In this document: piece after piece, positions 53,131-62,200 of the stretch
How the letters are laid out: every line of letters begins with the position of its first letter
Numbering within the stretch: the stretch's first letter is position 1
Assembly (NCBI GenBank): GCA_030682575.1
Contig: JAUXNX010000023.1
Coordinates: 62,001-126,000, forward strand
Length of the DNA: 64,000 bases
Reading direction: 5' to 3'
Origin: Gammaproteobacteria bacterium
GTDB lineage: Bacteria; Pseudomonadota; Gammaproteobacteria; Pseudomonadales; Pseudohongiellaceae
Notes under the pieces: model-generated
Databases searched by the model: none
Seen by the model: only the letters and a program-made list of their open reading frames with translations
Told to the model about the DNA's origin: nothing
Made by a program: the position numbers and the translations under genes

Positions 53131-54362
53131 AGGAGGTTAGTGCCACGTATTCTTCGCAGCAGAGTGTCGGTATACCGAAGGGGTATAAGCAGACAGAGGT
53201 GGGGGTGATTCCGGAGGATTGGGAAGTAGGGGTGGTTCGCGAGATTGCCAGCATTAGAACAGGGCCATTCGGAACGCTATTGAAAGCCTCTGAATACTCG
53301 GGAAAGGATGGGGTCCCTTTAATATCAGTGGGTGAAATTCGCAAAGGATTCCTCGAAATTGATGAACATACCCCTCGAGTTTCTGAGATTGTCACTCGAC
53401 GACTTCCTCAGTATGTTCTTAGAAAGGGGGATATAGTTTTTGGGAGAAAGGGAGGTGTGGAGAGGTCCGCACTAATTAAAGAAACCCAAGACGGTTGGTT
53501 TCTAGGCTCGGATGGCATAGCAGTACGAGCCTTGCGGCGATTCGACCATGAGTATCTGGCGTTTCAATTTCAGTCCAGTCGTATTCAAAATTGGCTGCTT
53601 CAAAACGCGATAGGCACTACGATGCCTTCACTCAATCAAGACATTCTAGGCAGGGTGCTAGTTGCTATCCCATCAGAGTCAGCAGAACAAGAAGCCATCG
53701 CCGAAGTATTGAGGGATGCAGATGCCCTGATCGAATCCCTTGAGCAACTCCTCACCAAAAAGCGCCAACTCAAACAAGGCGCCATGCAGGAACTCCTGAC
53801 CGGCAAAACCCGCCTCCCCGGCTTTAGCGGGGAGTGGAAGGTAACCAGCCTTTCTGCACTCTGTGGGATGAAAAGTGGTGATGGAATTACAAGCGCCGAC
53901 ATCGACGATTACTCACCGTACCCGTGTTACGGCGGAAATGGACTTCGAGGATATGCGTCACGATTCACCCATGACGGCGGTTTTGCGCTGATTGGTCGAC
54001 AGGGCGCACTATGCGGAAACGTCGTTGGAGTTGAGGGCAAGTTCTTTGCATCGGAACACGCCGTTGTTGTGACTCCCTATTCCCAGACAGACATTCGGTG
54101 GCTCACGTACGTTTTGGCGACGATGAATCTTAATCAATACTCAGAGTCGTCCGCTCAGCCAGGCTTGTCAGTCTCAAAAATTCTAATGCTCGATCTGGAC
54201 TTTCCGCCAACCAAATCTGAACAAACCGCCATTGCCGCCATCCTCGCCGACATGGACGCCGAGCTCGCCACGCTGGAAGAAAAACTCACGAAGGCCTGTG
54301 CCGCCAAGCAGGGCATGATGCAAGAATTGTTGACGGGGCGAATTCGTCTGGTAAATGCCTGA
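53121..54362 (+). CDS. hsdS: Type I restriction-modification specificity subunit
   Basis: This 413-residue HsdS has two target-recognition domains, about residues 30-205 and 245-380. Each ends with the same coiled-coil-like spacer, LTKKRQLKQGAMQELLTG and LTKACAAKQGMMQELLTG. The TRDs are visibly more AT-rich than hsdM, as usual for genes that exchange by recombination. The spacer between TRDs sets the target gap. It overlaps hsdM by 10 bp, and the HEPN-like gene follows. Confidence 0.93.
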   Translation: MGVKEVSATYSSQQSVGIPKGYKQTEVGVIPEDWEVGVVREIASIRTGPFGTLLKASEYSGKDGVPLISVGEIRKGFLEIDEHTPRVSEIVTRRLPQYVLRKGDIVFGRKGGVERSALIKETQDGWFLGSDGIAVRALRRFDHEYLAFQFQSSRIQNWLLQNAIGTTMPSLNQDILGRVLVAIPSESAEQEAIAEVLRDADALIESLEQLLTKKRQLKQGAMQELLTGKTRLPGFSGEWKVTSLSALCGMKSGDGITSADIDDYSPYPCYGGNGLRGYASRFTHDGGFALIGRQGALCGNVVGVEGKFFASEHAVVVTPYSQTDIRWLTYVLATMNLNQYSESSAQPGLSVSKILMLDLDFPPTKSEQTAIAAILADMDAELATLEEKLTKACAAKQGMMQELLTGRIRLVNA

Positions 54363-54942
54363 CCGTGTTGGTAGCTTTAAAAATCTCATGACCACGCCAT
54401 CCTTCTACAAGAACTATTTCCAAGTAGTCGCTGCGATTGATTCGTGCCTGGAGAAAAAGCAGCAACTGCCCGCCTTGATTCTGATCTACACGCTGATTGA
54501 TTCATTTGCCTGGATTGTCTACGGTCAAGATGAGAAATCTGTTCGAAAAAGATTCGAGAATTGGTGTAACCGATGGATTCTGGAAAACAGTAACCTGCAA
54601 GTTGCAGCGACAGACTTGTATGCTGCGAGATGCGCCATTCTTCATACGTTGACAAGTGATGCTGATCTGATCAGCTCCGGTAGAGCGCGGCGAGTTGTCT
54701 ATGCGTGGGGTACTGCCGATGCAGCTCACTTGCAAGAAGCGTTGCAGCAATCGGGGATGCCTGACCTGGTTGCTTTACACATCAACGAATTCGCACAGCT
54801 TGTGCGAGAGGGAATTGCGAAAGTCATGGATGCTTGCGCGGATGATGAGTCTTTGTCCACCAGACTTTCTGCCGTTGCCGAAAGGCATTTCGCATCCGTT
54901 GCCAGTCATGCTTCGCAGCCATTGGATGGTCTGCCAAATTAA
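54355..54942 (+). CDS. HEPN-like hypothetical protein with Rx4H motif
   Basis: This 195-residue, mainly helical protein has no name. Residues 92-97 read RCAILH, which fits the HEPN RNase Rx4H motif, in the context AATDLYAARCAILHTLT. A long N-terminal helix pair (YFQVVAAIDSCL, ALILIYTLIDSFAWIVYG) is also HEPN-like. It overlaps hsdS by 8 bp at ATG 54355, although a later ATG at 54388 is possible. HEPN proteins often act as toxic RNases in defence. No nucleotidyltransferase partner is adjacent. The assignment comes from motif reading only. Confidence 0.55.
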   Translation: MPDRVGSFKNLMTTPSFYKNYFQVVAAIDSCLEKKQQLPALILIYTLIDSFAWIVYGQDEKSVRKRFENWCNRWILENSNLQVAATDLYAARCAILHTLTSDADLISSGRARRVVYAWGTADAAHLQEALQQSGMPDLVALHINEFAQLVREGIAKVMDACADDESLSTRLSAVAERHFASVASHASQPLDGLPN

Positions 54943-55437
54943 CCAGCGCATATTTTTGTTGGAACTGGTTTTACTCAATTCCCGCCTTGATTTAAAGACC
55001 TTAAATTGGAAGGTGGCTGTTATTCGATCAATTCACAACATGTAGTGCTAAGAATCCCCCAGAAACACAACATATCCACACCCTGTGCACATAAAATGCT
55101 CTTGCAATCGCTGCCGCTGCGCACTATCTTGACCTTAGGTATTGCAATTACTGGATATATAGACAGTTAGTGTGGTGGTTTAGCGAGGAGATTGACAGAA
55201 TTCTAGAATTTTGCGGGCAGTCGGACGGTAATCCGACCACCCGCATACGCAAAAGGCAAACGGAGCACGAGGTACTACATTTGTCTCTGGCGGAGGCTCT
55301 TAAGCAAGCCCAGTGTAAACAGTTCGTTTGGCAGGCGCAATCAGCCTGAGCTCTCCAAATGTGATCGTATCGTCATGGTACTCACCTGATTTCACGCCAC
55401 CAGTTCCCACGCTACCTCTGACCTGTAGAGGTTCATC
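54943..55437. other. AT-rich spacer in defence island
   Basis: About 495 bp without a convincing gene lie between the HEPN-like gene and a 48-residue gene. It holds a palindromic structure at 55199-55254. A minus-strand open frame (55300-55512) reads plausibly in part (for example SGEYHDDTITFGELRLI). It overlaps the small plus-strand gene and has no known match, so it may be a remnant. Confidence 0.45.
55208..55254. other. Long hairpin bounded by TTTTGC and GCAAAA
   Basis: Nested arms are TTTTGC/GCAAAA (55208-55213, 55249-55254), GCGGG/CCCGC (55213-55217, 55240-55244) and GTCGGA/TCCGAC (55220-55225, 55232-55237). A perfect AATTCTAGAATT palindrome sits beside it at 55199-55210. The T-run precedes and the A-run follows on both strands, the opposite of an intrinsic terminator. 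It could be a structured ssDNA or RNA element. Confidence 0.45.
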
Positions 55438-55584
55438 ATGAGCAAACGCGACGATGGACTGATCGAGGTATTCACCAAAACCATTACATTGCGTAATGGC
55501 AAGGTCTTGCATGCCTCATCAGTTGGACTGACTTGCTTTCGCTTTCTCGCAAAAGAGAGAAAGCCAGACAAGAAGCCCAAGTAA
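55438..55584 (+). CDS. Small basic hypothetical protein (48 residues)
   Basis: The protein starts MSKRDDGLIEV and continues FTKTITLRNGKVLHASSVGL, then a Lys-rich end (ERKPDKKPK). RBS AGAGG is 7 bases before the ATG. It lies 70 bp before the DUF3892 gene. The segment resembles small conserved hypothetical proteins containing NGKVLHAS(S/A)-type motifs. It is too short for most gene callers. Function is unknown. Confidence 0.6.
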   Translation: MSKRDDGLIEVFTKTITLRNGKVLHASSVGLTCFRFLAKERKPDKKPK

Positions 55585-55654
55585 TTAAGCAAGGAAATTT
55601 TGGCATGGACGCCTTCCGTCTGAATTCAACGATGATTAACGCGAGGTAACTGCT

Positions 55655-55939
55655 ATGAGTTTGCATCAAATCAGATGTATCAATAAATCGAACCGCAACG
55701 ATCCGCATGATCGCATTACGCATGTTGGTGGAGTGAACGCTGACAGTACAAGATGGAAGATCACTCAGGAGGAAGCCATCCAGGGTATCGAGTCCAAGAA
55801 GTGGGAATTCTTCGTCGAAGTACGAGGGGATCGTGTGCGTGTAATTGTTGCTGTCAGTCGATTCGGCAACAAGTACATAAAGACGGTCAACGACGGCGAT
55901 CACCCGAACAATCTGTTGAGTCTTCCCGATTGTCCGTAG
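55655..55939 (+). CDS. DUF3892 domain protein
   Basis: This 94-residue protein has the DUF3892 pattern: [13 protein letters not shown] near the start, [19 protein letters not shown], and the C-terminal signature [23 protein letters not shown] lies 8 bases before the ATG. DUF3892 proteins are small, widely spread and uncharacterised, often on mobile or accessory DNA. Here it lies inside the defence cargo, before a zinc-ribbon gene. Confidence 0.85.
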   Translation: MSLHQIRCINKSNRNDPHDRITHVGGVNADSTRWKITQEEAIQGIESKKWEFFVEVRGDRVRVIVAVSRFGNKYIKTVNDGDHPNNLLSLPDCP

Positions 55940-56023
55940 ATTGACTATATCGTCGGCGGCTGCAAGGCCGCTGGCGAGTTTGAAATCTAACTAAGTACAT
56001 CTGACCTGAATCGAGGAAAAGCG

Positions 56024-56950
56024 ATGGCCACTGACGATAATCTTGTTTGCGTTGTGTGTAATGGACGTCTTGATACACCGATTCGGTTGTACGGTTATGA
56101 AGACGGTTCCGTGGATTGTCCTCGATGCGGTCGATATGACTTCACTTACGAAGCACGATTGGATTTTCTTACAGATCGACTGACACCCCGACAAAGAGCG
56201 AATATTTCTGGATGGCTTGCTCGCAATCAGCAGTTCAAGATCATGTCGGGGCATGAGAGTAAGTTGAAATCAATTGCAGCTCCCACTGTGGTGGAGAGAA
56301 TGGATTTTCTGATGCTTGAGTTAGCCGCAGCGGCTGAACCGCTGGGCGTCGTTACTTTTTCTCCGCGCTTTGTCAGTGCGTCGTGGAGTGTTGATGAGAA
56401 TGAAGTCAGAAGTTTGTTGGATCTTCTTAAGCAAAGATCCTTGGTGCAAGGTCAGGCGGAAACACATCGCAAGTATGACTGCAACATCACGGCAGCGGGT
56501 TGGCAGAAAATTGAAGATCTGCAGAGAACAAACAGAGAGAGCAATCAGGGATTCGTTGCAATGTGGTTTGATCCTTCAATGAAAAGTGTATTCGAGCAGG
56601 CGATCGAGCCGGGAATTTTGGATGCTGGGTTCGATAGTTACAAAGTGGATCTGAGTGAGCACAACAACAAGATCGATGATGAAATCATTGCGCAAATCCG
56701 TCGCAGCCGTTTTGTTGTTGCAGATTTCACAGATCATCGCGGAGGAGTCTACTACGAGGCCGGGTTTGCTCAGGGCTTGGGGCTGGAGGTGATCTGGACT
56801 TGCCGCGAGGACGATCTCTCAAGGCTGCATTTTGATGTGCGTCAGTACAACTGTATCGTTTGGTCGCAAGACGCATTGCCTGAATTCAGGAAACGCCTTG
56901 CCTTCAGGATTGAAAGCATTCTAGGCCGCGGAGCCAACAACTATCCGTAA
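56024..56950 (+). CDS. Zinc-ribbon / nucleoside-2-deoxyribosyltransferase-like protein
   Basis: This 308-residue protein has three parts. The N-terminal zinc ribbon has Cys9, Cys12, Cys32 and Cys35. A middle winged-helix-like part (about residues 85-165; VRSLLDLLKQRSLVQG) follows. The C-terminal domain (about 173-300) resembles nucleoside 2-deoxyribosyltransferases and the TIR/SLOG-like superfamily: VAMWFDPSM, RRSRFVVADFTDHRGG and YYEAGFAQGLGLEVIW with Asp234 and Glu245. Such domains cleave N-glycosidic bonds of nucleosides or NAD in known defence effectors. The gene is in the RM cargo. RBS AGGA precedes the ATG. The activity is unproven. Confidence 0.75.
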   Translation: MATDDNLVCVVCNGRLDTPIRLYGYEDGSVDCPRCGRYDFTYEARLDFLTDRLTPRQRANISGWLARNQQFKIMSGHESKLKSIAAPTVVERMDFLMLELAAAAEPLGVVTFSPRFVSASWSVDENEVRSLLDLLKQRSLVQGQAETHRKYDCNITAAGWQKIEDLQRTNRESNQGFVAMWFDPSMKSVFEQAIEPGILDAGFDSYKVDLSEHNNKIDDEIIAQIRRSRFVVADFTDHRGGVYYEAGFAQGLGLEVIWTCREDDLSRLHFDVRQYNCIVWSQDALPEFRKRLAFRIESILGRGANNYP

Positions 56951-56993
56951 ATGCATAACTCAGGACCATCCATCAGAATATTTCCTATCGCTA

Positions 56994-57671
56994 TCAAAGC
57001 TGGTGCTGATTGTTGATCTGTTGCAAATAAATCACCAGCTCATGCACCCGCGTACTTGGATTGTCGGTGCCGTTGATATCCGCCTCGCGCAATGCTCGTT
57101 CGGCGTTTGGTTTCGCGTGCTCCAGTTGGCCGATCAGCTCAGAGAAAGTGTCGTCAGCCCCTTTCTTGTAGTGAGGCATGTACCCGCAAAGGTCTGACAA
57201 TACCTGATTGCCAGTGCTGTTTCGTGGCAATGGCTGATACGGTTTGGTGCTGTAGGTAAAGTGCAGTAACAGCCAGTACTCAAAACAAGGGACGGAGTTT
57301 ATTGCCACGAAGACATCACTTGGTTTCGCAGCTGTAATGGCTGTCATGACTTCTGCATAACGTGGATGCGCATCTTTGTCGAACACACAAAACACTTTAT
57401 CAAAAGCATCACCGGCGTCTTTCTCTTCTCGATACCGCTGCCTTGCATAAGCCAGCACGCTGTTCGGGGCGGAACCACAGTCTCCACAGACTTCGACATT
57501 GGCTGTATTCAGCCCGTAGTGGTTTCGAAGCCCATTGAAGTAGTGTGGTTCCGTCTTTTGACCTTCGCAAACAATCAGAACCTTGGCGTATGGGTCACGC
57601 TTCTTGGCCCGACGTTGCAAAGTTGCGGCGCTTTTTGCCTTGCGCTTGTGAAAGATGTTATCGGTGCCCAT
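56994..57671 (-). CDS. rloB: RloB-family protein (TOPRIM-like)
   Basis: This 225-residue protein has the RloB pattern. A basic N-terminus is followed by a TOPRIM-like core: VLIVCEGQKTEPHYF (Glu36) and VFCVFDKDAHPRY (Asp98, Asp100), then a helix-rich part. The Glu and DxD residues are the expected metal ligands. Its ATG sits in the rloA stop (TAATG, 1-bp overlap), so it is coupled to the AAA ATPase. Together they resemble two-gene OLD, AbiL and PARIS-type defences. Confidence 0.85.
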   Translation of the reverse strand: MGTDNIFHKRKAKSAATLQRRAKKRDPYAKVLIVCEGQKTEPHYFNGLRNHYGLNTANVEVCGDCGSAPNSVLAYARQRYREEKDAGDAFDKVFCVFDKDAHPRYAEVMTAITAAKPSDVFVAINSVPCFEYWLLLHFTYSTKPYQPLPRNSTGNQVLSDLCGYMPHYKKGADDTFSELIGQLEHAKPNAERALREADINGTDNPSTRVHELVIYLQQINNQHQL

Positions 57672-58942
57672 TACTGAACCAGTTTCAAGGATCTGATAAA
57701 CGGCAGTGCGCCATATCGCCCGGATAGGTACGCCAATTCCAGATTTTCGCGTCCTTTCCGAGGACTGAAGTCAGTCAGCGGATACAGAGTTGTACTGTTG
57801 CTATCGTCTTTCTCGCAAAACCAGATCTGATCGCGCCGGAATACGTCCTGATTCAGTATAGACGTTTCGTGAGTGGTAAAGACGAGTTGCGCGTTGTTCG
57901 GATTGGATTCCTTGTTGTGAAACAGTTGCACGAGAAATTGGACCAGGCGCGGGTGCAAGTTGTCATGCAGTTCATCAATGAAGAGGACACGTCCATTCGC
58001 CAATGAGTCGATCCATGGACCTGCAAAGTTGAAAAGTTTTTGCGTACCGTGCGATTCGTCTTCAAGCTCAAAAGTTACAGGGTTGCCATCGCTGTCTTTA
58101 TGGATGGTTTTGATATCGAGGATTTGCTTGCCTTTCATGTCGCCTAAGATCGCGTTTCGCACAGGCTCGGGCATATCCTCCGGTAGGAACGTAGGGTCAA
58201 AAGGTCTGGATTCAACGAGAATGTCATCGATGTTCAAATCTGCTGCGTGGAGAAAGTCCATGATCCGAGCTTTCTCGTTCTTCTCGCAAAGCGATGCGCT
58301 GAATGTCGAATTCCACCCCCCTACATTAGCCATGCGCAGAGTCTCTTTGAACCAGTCGAAAACGGGCCGCAACTGCTCACTGTTGAGCTGCACCGCCGTG
58401 GACAGAAACAATGCATTTTCGCGCGTCGACTTCTGCCAAAGCTGTTTTTCGCCTGTCAGGTTGCTCCCCAACTCCCAATCGTAACGATTTTCCGCCGCAT
58501 TCCAGACGCGTCCGAACCATCTCTGAGGTCGGCCCTTGGGATACGCCAGCAGCCATTCCTCATGAACGCGTTCCGCTGTCGCTGCGAATCCATACTGGTA
58601 GCGAATACCTGCGGCCATGAAGGTGACTTCAAATTCGCTGGGCATGTCGCGTGTATTGGGGTTCAAGAGAAAGGGAGTGACCGGCAGCTTGTCCCCACGT
58701 TGCAATGTGGCGGCAGACTCCAGCACCGCGTGCTTCATCGTTTGCAGTGCCTGGAGCAGGTTGGACTTGCCGCTGGCGTTGGGGCCATAAATGGCGGCCG
58801 AGCGCAGCAGATCCACGCCATTGATTGCCGATGTTGCAAAGGTATTGGTTGTCAGCAGCTCATCCCCTTTGCCTTTAACCAGGCTAAAGGATTGCAGGTC
58901 GCGGATTGAGCGGAAGTTGGTGACGTTCATTTCGATAAGCAC
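57671..58942 (-). CDS. rloA: RloA-family AAA ATPase (SMC/OLD-like)
   Basis: This 423-residue ABC/SMC-like ATPase has an N-terminal MNVTNFRSIRD segment, Walker A IYGPNASGKSNLL (about residue 53), an AAA_15-type long insert, signature-like DESHGTQKLFNF, and Walker B VLFIDELHDNLHP with later TTHETSIL. GTG 58942 is preferred because AAGGA lies 8 bases upstream, giving MLIEMNVTNF; ATG 58930 is the alternative. It is divergent from hsdR with 272 bp between them, and is followed by rloB. RloAB was first noted linked to type I RM loci. Confidence 0.88.
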   Translation of the reverse strand: MLIEMNVTNFRSIRDLQSFSLVKGKGDELLTTNTFATSAINGVDLLRSAAIYGPNASGKSNLLQALQTMKHAVLESAATLQRGDKLPVTPFLLNPNTRDMPSEFEVTFMAAGIRYQYGFAATAERVHEEWLLAYPKGRPQRWFGRVWNAAENRYDWELGSNLTGEKQLWQKSTRENALFLSTAVQLNSEQLRPVFDWFKETLRMANVGGWNSTFSASLCEKNEKARIMDFLHAADLNIDDILVESRPFDPTFLPEDMPEPVRNAILGDMKGKQILDIKTIHKDSDGNPVTFELEDESHGTQKLFNFAGPWIDSLANGRVLFIDELHDNLHPRLVQFLVQLFHNKESNPNNAQLVFTTHETSILNQDVFRRDQIWFCEKDDSNSTTLYPLTDFSPRKGRENLELAYLSGRYGALPFIRSLKLVQ

Positions 58943-59214
58943 GGGGAATGTCCTTTTTGTGCGGAAAATGACAAAAGCAGTCAAAAGATAGCACCTGATT
59001 TGGTCTTATGCCAATTAATGTTCGGTTTTCGACAATATTTGCCGAAAGCTCCTTCAATAGTGGTTTGAATGTGGGTTTTAGGGGATGTTTCATTAACCTC
59101 TTGATAGAAATATCGTTTTTATCCAAGGTTACAGATAGGCAGTGGAAGGATTTATAGATAATCTTCACCGGGTCCAAGGGAATTCAACAAGCCGCCCATA
59201 CAAGAGGGATGAGA
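58943..59214. promoter_or_regulatory. AT-rich divergent promoter region of rloAB and hsdR
   Basis: These 272 bp are noticeably more AT-rich than hsdR. The region must hold promoters for rloA (minus) and hsdR (plus). Both hexamer sets are ambiguous, and I see no strong palindrome or operator. It marks one edge of the inserted cargo. Confidence 0.45.
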
Positions 59215-62200
59215 ATGAGCAATATCGGGCAACCCGAACGCGCCACTCAGCGACGCGTTATCGCCTTGTTTCGTGATGAGCTCGGTTACCGTTTCCTCGG
59301 TGACTACTCCGACCGGGCAGACAACAGCAACATAGAAGAAAAGCTGCTCACGGCCCATCTTGCTGGCAGGGGTTACTCCCCCGGGCAGATTAGTCGCGCC
59401 CTCGATGTCCTGCGCCGCGAGGCCAATAATCACAGCCGTAACCTCTACGGTAACAATCAGGCGGTGTACAGCCTGTTGCGCTATGGCGTTCCTGTGAAGG
59501 TCGAGGCTGGCAAGGTGACGGAGACGGTGCACCTGATCGACTGGCAGCACCCGGAGTTGAACGACTTCGCCATCGCCGAAGAAGTGACACTCAAAGGTGC
59601 GCGGGAGCGGCGCCCCGATCTGGTCTTGTATGTGAACGGTCTTGCCATCGCGGTGCTGGAACTGAAGAACAGCCGCACTTCCATCGGTGATGGCATTCGC
59701 CAGAATCTTTCCAATCAGGAGCCAGAGTTCAATGCATGGTTCTTCACCACCGTGCAGTTCGTGTTTGCCGGGAATGATTCCGAGGGATTGCAGTACGGCA
59801 GCGTCAAGACAGAAGCAAAGTATTTTCTTTCCTGGAAGGAGGATGAGGCAGACAACACCCGCTTCAAACTCGACAAATACCTGCTGAAGATATGCGAGAA
59901 GGCGCGCCTGATTGAACTGATACACGACTTTGTGTTGTTCGATGGCGGGGTGAAGAAGTTGCCGCGTGTGCATCAGTATTTTGGGATCAAGGCTGCGCAA
60001 CAATATGTGCGTCAGAAGAAGGGCGGCATCATCTGGCACACGCAGGGCAGTGGCAAGAGTATCGTCATGGTGCTGCTCGCCAAGTGGATTCTGGAGAACA
60101 ACCCCCGCGCCAGAGTTGCCGTCATCACCGACCGCGACGAACTGGATAAGCAGATTGAGCGCGTCTTTACCGAGGCAGGCGAAACCATCAAGCGCACTAG
60201 CAGTGGCCGGGAACTGATGCGTCAGCTCGGTCAGGCCACCCCACGTTTGTTATGTTCCCTGGTGCACAAGTTCGGTCGCAAGGATGTGGACGACTTCGAG
60301 GGTTTCATCAAGGAGCTGGAGGCGCAACCCAGCGCCACAGTGGGAGAGGTATTCGTGTTCGTGGACGAGTGCCATCGCACCCAGAGTGGAAAACTCAATC
60401 GCGTGATGAAGGCGTTGCTGCCGGAGGCTGTGTTTGTGGGCTTCACTGGCACACCACTATTGAAGAAGGACAAGGCCACGAGCCTGGAGATATTCGGCGG
60501 CTACATTCACACCTACAAGTTCAGCGAGGCAGTGGAAGACGAGGTGGTGCTCGATCTTGTGTATGAAGCGCGGGATATCGATCAGGAGTTGGGATCGCAG
60601 GACAAGATTGACGCGTGGTTCGACGCCAAGACCAAAGGGTTGAACGATTGGCAGAAAGCCGAGCTGCGTCAGCAGTGGGGCACCATGCAGAAAGTGCTCA
60701 GCTCACGCTCGCGCATGGACAGGGTGGTGTCTGACATCGTTTTCGATTTCAGCACCAGACCGCGTCTCTCCAACAGTCGCGGCAATGCCATTCTGGTGGC
60801 CGCCAGCATTTACGATGCCTGCAAGTATTTCACGCTGTTTCAGAAGACGCCTTTCAGAGGCAAGTGCGCTGTGGTCACTTCCTACAATCCGTTGGCGAAG
60901 GATGTGACGCTGGAGGAGACAGGTGCCAACACTGAGACTGACAAACAGTTCATCTTCAACACCTACACCGAACTCTTGGAGCACGTCACTGCCAAGTCCA
61001 ACATGAGCAAGACGGAGACCTACGAGGAGCAGGCCAAGGCGCTGTTCACGAAGGAGCCTGCCAACATGAAGCTGCTGGTGGTCGTCGACAAGCTGCTCAC
61101 GGGCTTCGACGCTCCACCCTGCACCTATCTCTATATCGACAAGTCCATGCAGGACCACGGCTTGTTTCAGGCCATCTGCCGCACCAATCGTCTTGATGGC
61201 GAGGACAAGGAGTTTGGCTACATTGTTGATTACAAGGACCTGTTCGGGAAGGTTGAGAAAGCGATATCTGTGTATACCTCGGAGCTGGATCACAGTGCCG
61301 GAGGCGTCGATCCAGCGGTGATGCTGGAGAGCCGACTGACCAAGGGCAAGGAGCGGCTTGATGCCGCGCTCGAAGCACTGGCCTTGTTGTGCGAGCCAGT
61401 GCTGCCACCGCGCAGCGAGCTGGAGCACATCCACTACTTCTGCGGCAACACGGAAATCGCGACTGACCTGGAGGAGCGTGAACCGCAGCGCTCGGCTCTC
61501 TACAGGGCCGTCGTCGTGCTGGTGCGGGCTTATGCGAATATTGCCGATGAGCTGGACAGGGCAGGCTACAGTGAAGGGGAATGCGCTCGCATCAAGTCCT
61601 CGCTGACTCACTATCTGAATCTGCGGGACATCATTCGCAATGCCAGCGGTGAAACGCTTGATCTCAAGGCGTATGAAGCAGACATGCGTCATCTGATCGA
61701 CACCTATATCGAAGCGAAGGAGCCGCGCAAGATTTCTCCGTTCGACAACATGGGACTTCTGGAACTGATCGTGAAGACAGGCATTGCCAACGCCATCAGT
61801 TCAATGCCGGACGGCATGCGGGGCAACAAGGAGGCAATGGCCGAAACCATCGAGAACAACGTGCGCAGCAAGATCATCAAGGAGCACCTGAACGATCCGG
61901 CTTACTACGAGAAGATGTCTGTACTGCTCAATGAAATCATTGCTGCACGCAAGGCCAAGGCTATTGAGTATGAGGAGTATCTGCGTCGCATTGCCGAGTT
62001 GGCAAAGAGTGTGGAGGCAGGGCAGGCGGACGACATTCCCGAAGTCTTGAAGCACAACCCCCCGCTGCGCGCCTTGTACAACAATCTGCAGACTGCGGGT
62101 GTTGGTGATAGTCGGGCAGCTTATACCGGTCTGGCGTCCGACAAAGTGCTTGAACTGGCTATGCGCCTTGATGAGATAGTAAGGACAGTCCGGCCGGATG

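Noticed and set aside
55300-55512. 70-residue minus-strand frame in the defence spacer
   Set aside because: Part of it reads like protein, but it overlaps a better supported small gene with an RBS and I recognise no family. It may be a decayed remnant.
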